Shown one piece after another: positions 11,557-25,149 of a DNA stretch of 64,000 bases; position 1 is the stretch's first letter; every line of letters starts with the position of its first letter. The notes under the pieces are model-generated. The model was not told where the DNA came from and did no database searches. It saw only the letters and a list, made by a program, of their open reading frames with translations. The translations under genes and the position numbers were made by a program. Source of the DNA: Bradysia coprophila (taxonomy: Eukaryota > Arthropoda > Insecta > Diptera > Sciaridae); NCBI RefSeq assembly GCF_014529535.1, contig NC_050738.1, positions 8,651,410 through 8,715,409 of the forward strand. The letters run 5' to 3'.

Positions 11557-14500
11557 ATGTCCACACATTTGGACTACTCGGCACAAATGAACACCCTACG
11601 GAGTGTCGTCACCACATTAGGTGATCCAAACACAAAAGATGACATTAAATTGAAAGCAGCACAGGAGTTGAGTGAACACTTCGAAGTTATCACTCAATGT
11701 CCAGGATATCAAACATTCTTGGAACATTCCATGAAGATTTTCATCAAAATATTAAAGGAAGGCGATCCGCATTTCATCACAGAGTCACACATACAACAGG
11801 CAAGCTAATAATTTTTGATCTGATTTTATCGAGGCATCATTTATAATGGAATTGTTTGTCCGTCACAGGTGCGCAAACTAATTTTAGAAATGATACACCG
11901 ACTGCCTACATCGGAAATCCTTCGTCCATATGTCAAACACATTCTAACGTTAATGTTGACCCTGCTAAAAATCGACAACGAGGAAAATGTTCTCGTCTGT
12001 TTGAGAATCATTATCGAATTGCACAAACAGTATCGGCCGGAATTCAATCCAGAGGTTTGTTCTATGGCAACTTTGCCATCCAAATGGAATGTAATTTTGA
12101 TGATTTTTCCCTCTCGATTTATTCAGATCCAGGATTTTTTGTCATTCGTCAAAGCGATTTATTCGGATCTGCCGAAACATTTGACAAAAATATTCGAACC
12201 GCGGGCACCCATCCGGGTTAAGGATTTGAGTGAGTTGAACATCAGCGATCTGCTAAATGAAACATACACAACGACACCAATCCAAGCGGATAAGAAAACG
12301 GCGGATGGAGCAGTGGTTACGGTAAATTTCAATCAATCAATGGATTAATCTCGCTCAGCGTTCCTAACCGACATTCATAATATATTTTTCAGTACAATCT
12401 GATTCCCAAAGGTGTACTATCGCTTAAAGTGCTCCAAGAACTTCCCATTATTGTCGTTCTGATGTATCAAATCTACAAACAGTACGTTCATCTAGAAGTC
12501 GCCGAATTTGTCCCGTTGATCATGACCACAATAACATTGCAGCCGTTACCAGTGCATCGGTAAATTGATATTCTTAAAGTGGCGATGACTGTGAATCGAT
12601 CAATTTTTTCGTTTTCAGCAATTCACCGTCATTCAACAAAGAAGTTTTTGTCGATTTCATGGGTGCACAGATCAAAACTTTGTCCTTCCTAGCGTACATC
12701 ATTCGATTGTTTCAGGTATGCTAAACAGAAATTAAAATTGTTTCTCTCTGCGGATGTGCTAATCATTGAAATTGTCTAGGATGTCATTGTTAATCATGCA
12801 ACATCGATGGTGAAAGGAATGTTAAGTTTGTTGCAGTCATGCCCGAAAGAAGTTGCCCATTTAAGAAAAGAACTATTGATAGCAGCCCGTCATATCTTAG
12901 CTACCGATTTGAGGAACAGTAAGTCGAGCGTTTTTCCATGAATCGTATTCGATTTTCACATTCTGATTTCATTGATTCAATTTGCATTTTCGAATCTTAG
13001 AATTTGTCCCATCGATGGATAAGCTATTCGACGAGGATTTGCTTCTTGGACGTGGATACACAACACACGAATCATTGCGACCACTTGCTTACTCAACTCT
13101 TGCCGATTTAGTACATCATGTGCGTCAGCACTTGAACATGACTGTCTTAGCCAAGGCAGTTCATTTGTTTTCGAAAAATGTACACGACGAGTCCTTACCC
13201 ACAAGCATTCAGGTTTGATTATTGCGATCATTACGATTCGATTCATTGTCTTAAACCAAATTTTCCCAATTTTTTTGTGTGCAGACAATGTCATGCAAGC
13301 TGCTGTTGAATTTGGTCGATTGCATTCGACAACGAAGTGATTCGGAAACAACCACAGCTCGAGACTTGCTGATCATTATGTTGAAAGTGTTCACGAAGAA
13401 GTTCCACACGATTGCCAAATTACAGCTTCCACTTATAATGCAGAAATGGTAAGTCATCACTGTGCTGTACGCCGGAATTTCTTAATTAATTTCAATTTAA
13501 AAAAAGGAAAACCTTGAAGCCTGAAGCTCCAAGCACACCGACTGGTGGTGCACCAACTTCAATAACAACGGTCGCCACAGTCAACACTGGCACAGAGAAT
13601 GCTCGAGAAATGCTGGTAATTACTTAAATTAACACACGGTGAATGAGTCACTGATCTAACCTTATTTGTCAATAGGATATAGCCGCATCCGAACAAGCGT
13701 CAAAGCTAAGTAGCATCGGATTTCCTCCACCGAACAATCTAAATGTGAGTGATTATCGCAGTTTGGTGAAGACACTCGTGTGTGGCGTGAAGACAATAAC
13801 GTGGGGATGCGCTAGTTGCAAGGTAAGTAATCTCAAAAACGAGTTTTATGAATCAGCAAGTCAGGAAAATCCAAATATTTATTTACAGTCACCGGCAAAC
13901 GAGGCGAACTATAATGGCGCCCTGTCGAAAATGTTCCAACCACCAGAGATACTCATATTTATCGATCTGGTACATTGGGCGCTCGAAGCATTAGACATTT
14001 ATACTATAAACATACCGGCTAACGGCCTTGCTGGACAAATGGCCAAACCGTCAGGACAATTGCCACGTTCGAAGGAAGAGAAAGAAGTGTTGGAGCATTT
14101 CAGTGGAGTGGTAGGACATTTTCTTCTTAATAGTTTGCTACGATCCTTGGTGTTAACTCAATCCTTCGTCCACAGTTCCTCCTGATGAACAATCAAAATT
14201 TCCAAGAAATCTTCGCCTCAACAATCGATTACATGGTCGAGAGAATCTACAAAAATTCGGCTCTGCAAATCATTGCCAATTCCTTCCTGGCCAATCCAGC
14301 CACTTCACCGCTGTTCGCTACAGTTCTAGTTGAATATCTTCTAGAACGAATGGAAGAAATGGGCTCAAACATCGATCGTTCGAATTTGTATTTGAGACTG
14401 TTCAAGTTGGTGTTTGGATCGGTGAGCTTGTTTCCAGCCGAAAATGAACAAATGCTCAGACCGCATCTGCACAACATTGTGAACCGGTCCATGGAACTTG

Positions 14501-17500
14501 CGATGACCGCAAAGGAGCCGTACAATTACTTCTTGCTTCTTCGAGCTCTGTTTCGTTCGATTGGAGGCGGAAGTCATGACCTGCTGTATCAAGGTAGGTC
14601 AAATCAAGACTTGTCAAATACGCAGTTCCGTTAAACCCATGGGGGTCATACCTTACTTCAATGTAATCGCCAATTTTTGTTTGATAATTTCCAGAGTTCT
14701 TGCCTTTATTGCCAAACCTGCTGGAAGGTTTAAATCGACTTCAAAGTGGCTTCCACAAGCAACACATGAAAGATTTATTCGTTGAACTGTGCCTCACAGT
14801 ACCAGTACGTTTATCGTCGCTCTTACCGTACCTGCCAATGCTAATGGATCCACTAGTTTCGGCATTAAATGGATCGCACACATTGATCAGTCAAGGTCTT
14901 CGTACACTTGAGCTTTGCGTAGACAATCTGCAACCGGACTTTTTGTACGATCACATTCAACCGGTCCGTGCCGATCTTATGCAAGCTTTATGGCGAACGT
15001 TGCGGAATCAGGATAGTGCTGCTCAAGTGGCGTTCAGAGTTCTGGGAAAGTTTGGTGGTGGTAACAGAAAAATGATGATCGAACCACAGCATCTTGAGTA
15101 TAACGAGAAAGATACCCCTGCATCGGCGATCGTAGCCTACTTCCAGGACCATCAGAGACCAATCGATTTTCCGATTGATCAAGTAATCGAAACTGCATTC
15201 AACGCACTAAAATCGAGTACAACCGATCCGTTCTACTGGCGACAGAGTTGGGATGTCATTCGTTGTTACTTAGGTAAGTTATTGAGTGCGTTTTGTTTTG
15301 ACCACTTGCTGTAATCTTACATCTTTTCAGCCTCATCGATATGTGTGGATGATCAAAAGCACACGTTACAAAAGCTTTTCATGCATCCGACCTTCTTGGA
15401 TGGACCAATCCATATCATTCCCGGCAGGCAATACAAATGTCAAGATTCGCAAGCTCGCAAAACACATCAGACTGCACTGACTGCAATGTTTGTGGCAGCA
15501 GCAACCAAGGATGTACGACAATCGGTCCTTCCAACAATGGTTGCCGTCGTGCGCCATTACACTATGGTTGCGATAGCACAACAAGCTGGTCCATTCCACT
15601 TAAAATACCGAATGACAACAGGGCTAGATCCTCTAGTTCTGATTGATGCTCTGGCCACAATTATGGGGCATGAAGAGAAAGAGTTGTGTAAACCCGGCCA
15701 TCTGGCAATGGTGTTGATCTTGCAAACTGCCACTCACATTATGGGTACCAAAGAACGCGCATGTCGTCTACCAATGATGCAATATTTGGCTGAACGAATG
15801 TCAGGTCTATGTTACGAACGGCCATGGTATGCTAAAATGGGCGGCTGTACGGCGTTGAAATTTCTGTACCAACACATGGCTATGCGATGGTTGTATCAGC
15901 ATTTGTTCGAGTTTTTGAAAGCATTCATGTTTGTCATCATGGATCTGGCTGGGGAGGTATCCAGCGGAGCAATTGATATGGCCAAAACATATTTGGAGAA
16001 AATGTTACGGACGTGTATGGTGCCACTTGACAAAGACTGTAAAAATGAGGAATTGATTACTACCCAAAGCAAAGCTATGTCCGACGTGGTGCGTGAACTA
16101 GTGCGTCAAGTAACCAGTTCGAATACACTGGTTCGTGAACAGGCAATGTCTTCGTTGAAATTAATCGCAGAGCTACAGAACAAGACCGTCACTGATGTTA
16201 TGGATCCACATCGTGAAGTGTTGGCCGACATTATTCCGCCGAAAAAACATGTTTTGTGTCAACAACCGGCCAGTGCCCAAATCGGTTTGATGGACGGAAA
16301 TACATTTTGTACCACATTGAATCCAAGACTGTTCACAATTGATCTGAGCAATCAGTACCACAACTACTTTTTCAAAGAAGTTTCGAATTTGTGTGAAGCA
16401 GAAGATCAATATCTCAACAAATTGGACTGTTATAAGAACGTAACCAACTTGGTTCCACTGCGAACTAGTGCATTGCGAGCGTTAGCTGCTTGTCACTACA
16501 TAACTGACGTTGATCCGGATGGTTCGACAAGGCGTGACAAGATTTTGGCAATTTTACTCAGAGCACTGGAGAAAAACAACACGGAGATTCAGGAAACGGC
16601 TTTCGAATGCCTGAAAAAATTCATTGTGGGATATCAAGTGGACAAAGAAACCATTCACAATGCAATGAGACCGTTACTGTTAACATTGGGCGACTACAGA
16701 AATCTTACATTGAATGGAACAAAACGGTTGTCGTACCTGACACAACTATTTCCGTCCATGTTCAACGAAAAGCTATGCGAACAACTGCTACAGCACATTA
16801 AGAAAATGCTGGAGAATTCAATTGCAGCCAACAAAGGACAAAATTTCTTAACACTAGCGAAGACTGGCGACACCGAACAGAAAATCACAACAATTATGGG
16901 AATTTTCCATCAGATTCCAGCCGCTTCAGCAAAGTTTATCGAAAGCTTGTGTCGAATGATCCTGCAAATGGAAAAGAGTTTGATGGTAAGCGAGGACATT
17001 CATTTGATTTTGACTAAAGTTTGTGATTTGAAATCGTTTTCCGTTTAGATCGAACCATCGTGCCCATTCCGGGAACCGCTAGTCAAATTTTTATTGCGTT
17101 ATCCTAAAGAGACACTGGAACTGTTTCTCAACGACAATAATATCAAAGACCAGCAATTGAACCGATTCATGATTTATTTGCTCAAACACAAAGACGGCGG
17201 ACCATTCCGAGCCATTATGCAAACCAAATCAGCTCGACTGATTCAACTGATTTATTGCAATCCGGCCGACGGTGTGGCTACACTCCAGAGGTAAAAACCA
17301 TTTTAAGAATTCACCATTGAAATTTGCTTAAAAATTCCTTTTTCTCCACCAGTCAACAAGTGATACTTGTGTCACTTGAAGATCGCTACGAGGCTCAACA
17401 CCAAGCTATGTTGATCATACAAACGTTGATTGAATTTGATGACCAGTGGCTGGCTTCGGAAAATGAAATCATCAATGCGTTGAAACAAATTTGGGAAACG

Positions 17501-20500
17501 GATCTATACAAATCGTGCGAAGCGAATGTGTCGTGTGATCTGTGGCATTTGGTGGCCAAGATTTTGTTGCACTATTTCTCGCATCACACCAACGACATCA
17601 ATTTGTTGTTCCTCTTGTTGAAAGCATTGTGCATGAGATTCATTCCCGATTTCCAGGTAAGGGTAACTTTTCTTCACGAGTTTTAACAAGACAGGAGCTA
17701 ACAAGGAGTCTTTTCCTCATATACAGTTCCTTCGAGATTTTCTCCAGAACACAGTCGCACAAAGCTACACCTGCGAATGGAAACGCAAAGCATTTTTCCA
17801 GTTCGTCGATGATTTTAACAACGCCAACATGTCACAAGAATTGAAAGCAAAGGTATGCGTACTACACTGACACATCATAGCAAAATGATCCGACGAAACA
17901 AAAATCGATTTTCTTTTCAGATCCTAACATCGGTTTTGATTCCATCGTTTGCCGTTAGTTTTGAGAAAGGCGAAGGAAACAAACTGGTCGGTGCACCACC
18001 AGCCCCATATCTCGAAGATGACAACAACGTGGTGTCGGTTTTCATCGGAAAAGTTATCGACCCGGAGAAACCATTCGCTAACGCCGATGCTGTGCGTATC
18101 GCACTTTTGCAATTTGCTTGTTTGCTGGTCGAAAGAGCTGCTCCACATATTCATGACGGCGATGCGAATAACAAACGACAAGGGAACAAATTGCGTCGTT
18201 TAATGACATTCGCATGGCCTTGTCTTCTTCTAAAAAATTGCGTTGATCCGGCTGCTCGATATCATGGACATCTACTTCTCAGTCACATCATAGCACGGTT
18301 GGCCATCCACAAGAGAATTGTGATTCAGGTTTTCTATTCCTTATTGAAGGGTCATGCCATCGAGGCTCGGTCAGTTGTACGTCAAGCGCTTGAAGTGCTA
18401 ACGCCAGCATTGCCGTTACGCATGGAAGACGGCAATACCATGTTGGTACATTGGACCAAAAAAATCATTGTTGAAGAAGGACATTCGATGCAACAACTCT
18501 TCCACATCTTGCAGCTAGTTGTTCGCCATTACAAAGTATATTACCCGGTGCGACATCATCTGGTTCAACACATGATTAATTCGATACAAAGGCTTGGTTT
18601 CTCAGCCACAGCAACAATGGACTATCGCAAACTGGCTGTTGAATTGGCTGAAGTAATTATCAAATGGGAATTGCAACGAATCAAAGAAGAGACTGATCCG
18701 ATCGATGAAAGCGAGTCAAATATTGAAATGAAATTCACTCCAAGTGGTGCGGTTGCCAGGACCGCTCCAGATGACAATGAGAATCGGAAAAAATTAGCTA
18801 CTGATGGGAATGAGCCAACAGCTGGACCATCGTCGGCTGTAGCGAAAGTTGAAGGAGCCGGAAAACCCATCGAAAAAGTGCATTGTGATACTGTGTTAAA
18901 TTTCCTAATGCGGCTTGCCTGTCAGGTTAATGAAGCAACAACGGCAGTAGGTACAATTTCACCCGGAGAAAGCTTGTCTCGCCGATGTGTTACGCTCATC
19001 AAAATGGCAATGAAACCGGAAGTGTGGCCTCAGGCCTGTGACTTAAAATTAAGCTGGATGGACAAACTGTTTGCCAGTGTGCATAGTCAACAACAAAATT
19101 TCGGAAATATTTGCACGGCACTGGAGCTGTTGACATTCCTATTGGGTGTTATGAAGAAAGATCAAATTCTGGCGACATTCAAACCAATGAAAACTGGACT
19201 GTCAGCCTGTGTAACCTGCACCAATACTCGCGTTACTAAATTGATGCATGGTCTGTTATCACGGTTAATGGCGATTTTCCCCACCGATTCACATCATAAG
19301 CAGGAAGAACTGGAAACATTGTACGCCACCGTATCGAAAATGATTTTTGAAGGACTGGCCGCCTATGATAAAGATCCTCAAGCGAATCCATCATCACTGT
19401 TCGGCACACTGATGATTCTGAAAGCTGCTTGCATGAACAATCCCAGCTACATCGATCGAATTATAATGCCATTCATGCGACTCTTGCATCGTTTGACCAA
19501 TAAGGAACATTTGCAAAGCAGCAGTGCTGCAGCCACGACGCCACAGGCTGATGGTACAAATACGAGTACAGTAGCGATTGAATTGTTACTGCTGTCATTA
19601 GAATTGGTTAAGAATCGTGTTGTTGTTATGGGTGTGGAGATGCGAAAATTGTTCATCGGAAACATTCTGGTTGGTCTGATCGAGAAAAGTCCGGATGTGA
19701 AAGTGATGAAGGCGATTGTGAAAATAATTGAGGATTGGATGAAGAACAAAAACAATCCAGTTACGGTTAACCAGGCACCAACGCTCCGTGAAAAGTCCAT
19801 ACTTTTAGTGAAATTGATGCAGTATGTTGAGAAGCGATTCCCCGAAGACCTTGAGCTGAATGCCCAGTTTCTGGAATTGATCAACTACATTTATCGTGAT
19901 GAACAGCTGAAACAGTCGGAACTGACATCAAAACTAGAAGCAGCATTTTTGGCTGGATTACGCTGCAATCAGCCACACATCAGAGCAAAATTCTTCGAAA
20001 TATTCGATGGTTCAATGAGACGACGACTTCACGATCGGTTCTTGTATGTCATCTGTTCACAAGCATGGGATTCAATCGGTCAACACTATTGGATAAAGCA
20101 ATGCATTGAACTGCTGATTCTTACAGCCAACACAACTACACCCATCCAAAATTCCCACGATAATCATCTTCTGCCGAGCATATCGTCGGTTATCAATTTT
20201 GCCGACTCGGAAGAAAAAAACAATTTTGTAATTTACACGTCCAAGATGCAGAATGACTCAACCGACTCGTTGGACTCCATTGAAGATAAAGAGGACGCAT
20301 TCGATATGGACATGAGTGTGGACTCGAATATTTCACGACGTGAAGAAAGTGAGAGACCGGTCAGCAATCGTCCAGCTACACTAACAAAATTGATAGCTCG
20401 CCAGGCCGAGTTTTTGGAATCAAATCGAAAAATTCGTACCGAACAATTGCTGATAGCAACATCCCAGCTGTGCCACATGGACACTCAACTGGCCGAAAAA

Positions 20501-23500
20501 GTTTGGTTAGATATTTTCCCCCGCCTGTGGTCGATCTTAGACGAGGGACAACAGCAATCACTCATTCGTGAAATAATTCCGTTCCTGGCATCTGGTACGC
20601 ATGTCATTCAGAAGGACTGTCATCCGAGCGCGTTAAATACATTCGTGGAAGCATTGTCGCATTGCCAGCCTCCAGTCTACTTGCCACCGAATTTGATGAC
20701 ATATTTAGGCAAGGCACATAATCTGTGGCACCGAATGACCTTGATGTTGGAGAATATGGCTTTGGAATGGCCACAAAAAAAGGATTCTCAGAGCGAGTAC
20801 AGCGATCCGGATGTTGGTGACTACTCTCCAAATGATGCCGATCAATCGTCCGTGTTTGATCCATTATCCACAATGTATTCGGCTCTACATGAAGAGGACT
20901 TGTGGGCTGGATTGTGGCTAAAGTATGCGAAATATCCCGAAACCAACAATGCCATTGCGTATGAACAAATGGGATTTTTCGAAGAAGCACAAGGTGCTTA
21001 TGATTTGGTCATGACGAAATTCAAACAGGAAACTGCAAATGGACCGGCACCACTTGAATTGAACAGTGAGTTATTGCTGTGGGAGAAGCACTGGATTCGT
21101 TGCGCTACCGAACTGAACCAATGGGATATTCTGTTGGATTATGCACAATCGAGCAAAGAGAAAAATTCATTTTTGATCATGGAAAGTGCGTGGAGAGTTC
21201 CCGATTGGGCTCTGATGAAACAGGCTTTATTGAAGGTGGAACAAGCGTGTCCCAAACAGGTATAGAACATTATCTTGATAATCGAGAATGATTTCTTAAG
21301 TCAGACTTTTGTTTGTAACCTTTCAGGAAGGGTATAAAGTCAACTTGTACCGTGGATTCTTAGCTATTTTGAACAAGGATGACCCTCATTTGTCAGCTGT
21401 TGAACGATATGTGGAAGTAGCATCAGTTCTATGTATGAGAGAATGGAGACGACTGCCGCCAATTGTGTCACATATCCATTTACCGATCTTACAAGCAGCT
21501 CAACAAATCATGGAACTGCAAGAGGTATGTCTGCTTCAAAGAATAATAAAAAGGAATTTCCTAAAATTTCAACTGAATTTCTCCCTACCAGGCATGTCAG
21601 ATACACCAGGGACTCACTCAGAGCCGAACGTCAATTCACGATATGAAAGCAATAGTCAAAACTTGGCGTAACCGCTTACCAGTTGTGGCTGACGATCTGT
21701 CACATTGGGGTGATATATTTACCTGGCGACAACATCACTATCAAATCATCACGTCGTATCTGGAGGAACAGAAGACCGAAGTCCTAAAGACCAATTTAAT
21801 GATGGGTGCTCATGCGTCGGCTCAAGCAATTATCCATTTCGGGAAAATGGCCAGAAAGCATAATCTGACCGGCGTTTGTCAGGATTCACTGTCACGCATT
21901 TACACGATACCATCCGTTCCGATCATCGACTGCTTCCAAAAAATACGACAGCAAATTAAATGTTTCCTCCAAAAGGCGTCCACAAGCAGCGGACGAGTGG
22001 AATTGGCACAGGCTCTCGAAGTGATTGAGTCAACAAATCTGAGCTTCTTTGAGAACCCAATGATTGGTGAATTTTTCGGAATGAAGGGCTTACTATTCGC
22101 GCAGAGTGGTAATTCGGAAGAAGCCAACAAGGCATTTAGTGCAGCCGTACAAGTGAACGATGCAAATGCTAGAGGATGGGCTTTATGGGGTGACTATTTA
22201 GAGCACATTTTCACGCGGGAATCTCGACAGATGAATATAGGCGTAAACGCAGTTATAGCTTTCCTACATGCGTGTCGCCAGCAAAGCGAAAGCAAATCTA
22301 GAAAGCATTTGGCCAAAGTGTTGTGGCTGCTGTGCTACGATGATGACAAGTCTTCGTTGATGGAGGCGCTTGATAAATACGCGAATTGCGTTCCACCACT
22401 TCATTGGCTACCGTGGATTCCTCAGCTATTATGCTGTTTGGTCCAATATGAGTCCAGAGTGATATTGAACCTATTGAGTCAGGTAAGCGATTTTTGGTGT
22501 TCCTTTTTTCGACACATGAACTAAATGCTTTCGTCGCATAGGTCGGAAGAATGTTCCCTCAGGCCGTGTATTTCCCGATTCGAACGCTGTATTTGACTCT
22601 GAAAATTGAGCAAAGAGAAAAACACAAAAGTGCCGAGCAAGCGTCACTTGCCAGTAAACTGCAATCAGCCGCTAATCAGGTAAGAATTTTTTGCTGCTTA
22701 AGTCGATGACAAAAGACAAAATTTTACCGGCAATTTTACAGGGTTCGGGTGAAAATACAATTGTCAACGTACAGCCACCACCCAGTCCAATCGTCATTTC
22801 GACAACACCTGCCACACGGACTCCATCTGGTCAACCTCAAGCATCGTCAATAGCATCAGCTGGACCAATTAAAGCAACACAAGCAATGTGGAGATGCTCG
22901 AAGGTGATGCACGTTCAACGGGAAATTCATCCAACCATTTTGAATTCATTGGAAGGCATCGTCGATCAAATGGTGTGGTTCCGTGAAAATTGGCGAGAAG
23001 AAGTTCTTCGTCAATTGCGACAAGGACTGATCAAATGCTATGCCATTGCTTTTGAAAATCGGAGTTCAGTCAATGATGCCACGATCACTCCACACACATT
23101 GAATTTCGTGCGCAAATTGGTGTCAACGTTCGGCATTGGCGTGGAAAATATTTCACCAGCTGCACCGGCTACATATGGATCGGCAGCATCAGAGTCGTTA
23201 GCTAAACAAGCTCAAGCGACGGTGTCCGATCCAGCATTCCAGAAAATGAAAGGACAATTCACTAGTGACTTTGATTTCTCCCAGCCCAATGCAATGAAGT
23301 TGCACAATCTGATTGGTGAATTGACCAAATGGATCATAATACTCGAATCGAACACGAAGCAAATGTCGAAATCATTTTTGATCGAAGAGAAATGCCGATT
23401 CTTATCGAATTTCAGCCAAAAGACGGCAGAAGTTGAACTGCCCGGCGAATTACTGTTACCACGACCGTCTCACTATCATATTCGTATCGCTCGATTTATG

Positions 23501-24896
23501 CCACGCGTAACAATCGTCCAGAAACACAACACAGCCGCAAGACGGCTGTATATTCGTGGAACGAATGGCAAGATCTATCCGTATTTGGTGGTCAACGATT
23601 CTGGATTGGGCGATGCTCGGCGTGAAGAGCGTGTCCTTCAACTGTTGCGAATGTTAAATCATTATTTGGCGAAACAGAAGGAAACTTCAAGACGCTTTTT
23701 GCACATAACTGTACCGAGAGTTGTGGCCGTATCGCCACAGATGAGATTAGTCGAGGACAATCCATCCAGTATTTCCTTGCTGGACATTTTCAAGAATGGC
23801 TGCGGCAAACTGAGTATTGATCATCATGATTTACCGATTAAAAGGTGAGAGACTTTGGTCACGATTGATTTTCGATAAAATTTACAAAATTCTGTTGATT
23901 GCTTCAGGTATTACGAACGCCTAGCAGATGTCCAGGCTAGGGGTTCACAAACCACGCACAATGTTCTACGGGACATACTGCGAGAAATTCAGTCGTCGAT
24001 GGTTCCGAAAACTCTGCTGAAAGACTGGGCAACTCGTAACTTCAGATCAGCCACCGATTACTGGCAATTCCGTAAAATGGTTTGTTCCCTGCAATCGCCT
24101 CGGTGTGATGGAAGTCCTAATCGTTTGTCTGTTATTTCAGTTTACATTGCAACTTTCACTAGCATGTTTGTGCGAACATGCTCTTCACCTAACAAGACTG
24201 AATGCCGACATGATGTACCTACATCAAGATTCCGGTTTGGTCAATATTTCGTATTTTAAATTTGACGTCGATGATGCAACCGGTGAATTAGACGCTAATC
24301 GTCCGGTACCGTTCAGGCTTACACCGAATATCGTTGAGTAAGTATCACTACATTTAGATTGAGTTTTTTGTTGCACACAATATCGTATGAATCACGAGCT
24401 TTCATGCAAATCTCTCGACGAAAACTTTAAAACATTCTTTCGTTTCAGGTTTCTATCGACAATTGGTATCACAGGACCATTGACAGCATCTGCAATAGCT
24501 ACCGCTAGATGCTTGGTTCAGCCTAACTTTAGGGTAAGAAAACTTGTTCATTCTCTAGCGATGTCCAAACGAATCAATTTTTATTGTCTCTTCCATCAGC
24601 TGTCTACCATATTACGCGCCATACTGCGCGATGAAATATTTTCCATTCACAAGAAACGACTCAAAGATGAGAAACCAATATTGGATGCGAACGGTGAAAT
24701 TGCCCAAGAACCGGAAGTGGATATGGAGAAAATCATTTCGCTGGTCAACAAAGCCGTTGATGCTATTATGCAGAGACTGAACAGCATTTCCTACTTCGAT
24801 AATGTCGAATCGAACAAGATGAGTACACTGGTACAGGCAGCTCACAATCCGGACAATTTGTGCCGCATGGATCCGGCCTGGCATCCATGGGTGTAA
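11557..24896 (+). CDS. Nipped-A: Nipped-A / TRRAP, PIKK-family pseudokinase scaffold of SAGA and Tip60
   Basis: Large nuclear scaffold that recruits the SAGA and Tip60 histone acetyltransferase complexes to activators. Exons: 11557-11799, 11869-12054, 12127-12321, 12393-12559, 12619-12715, 12780-12918, 13001-13212, 13285-13448, 13507-13615, 13676-13822, 13889-14110, 14176-14593, 14695-15273, 15331-16985, 17049-17290, 17353-17656, 17727-17852, 17921-21259, 21327-21524, 21592-22482, 22542-22679, 22742-23844, 23908-24079, 24141-24337, 24449-24533, 24600-24896. They total 11,625 bases, an open frame of 3874 residues, against about 3800-3860 in flies and human. HEAT-type repeats fill residues 1 to about 2700, followed by the FAT region, then a PIKK-like domain from about residue 3500 (HYHIRIARFMPRV) and a FATC end (NLCRMDPAWHPWV). 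Where active kinases have GDRH and DFG, this protein reads LTRLNADMMYL and SYFKFDVDD, so the catalytic residues are absent, as in TRRAP. Introns are 57-111 nt; intron 1 has a GC donor. Confidence 0.96.
11800..11868 (+). other. GC-AG intron of Nipped-A (intron 1)
   Basis: The exon 1 border reads CAACAG|GCAAGC and the acceptor GTCACAG|GTGCGC. Joining there gives SHIQQVRKLILEMIHR, which matches the conserved TRRAP reading, while no GT nearby preserves it. AG|GCAAG is the usual context for the rare GC donor class. The intron is 69 nt. Confidence 0.8.
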
Positions 24897-25043
24897 ATCG
24901 AATGAAGGACTTTACTCAGTCGATATGCTTACCGTTTGCTGTGTTTATTGTGAGTTATCGAACGGGACTGAGTAATTGAAGGTCTAATAGCATTGAAACG
25001 TAATTTTAATCGTACACATGTCGTAACCTAATTTTAGATGAAA

Positions 25044-25049
25044 AATAAA
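25044..25049 (+). terminator. Polyadenylation signal of Nipped-A
   Basis: AATAAA about 150 bases after the Nipped-A stop codon. It leaves roughly 100 bases before the stop codon of the convergent P450, so the two 3' UTRs probably meet or overlap. Confidence 0.6.
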
Positions 25050-25149
25050 CATTTCACTTATGGAGCAACCGGTACTTGTATTGACCCTGGTCTGTATAAA
25101 AATATCCAGAAATTCGTTTGAGCCATTGACGAATTTCTGAAGAGAAAAT

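Noticed and set aside
14247..14592. Minus-strand frames opposite Nipped-A exon 12
   Set aside because: Antisense shadows of a conserved coding exon with no features of their own.
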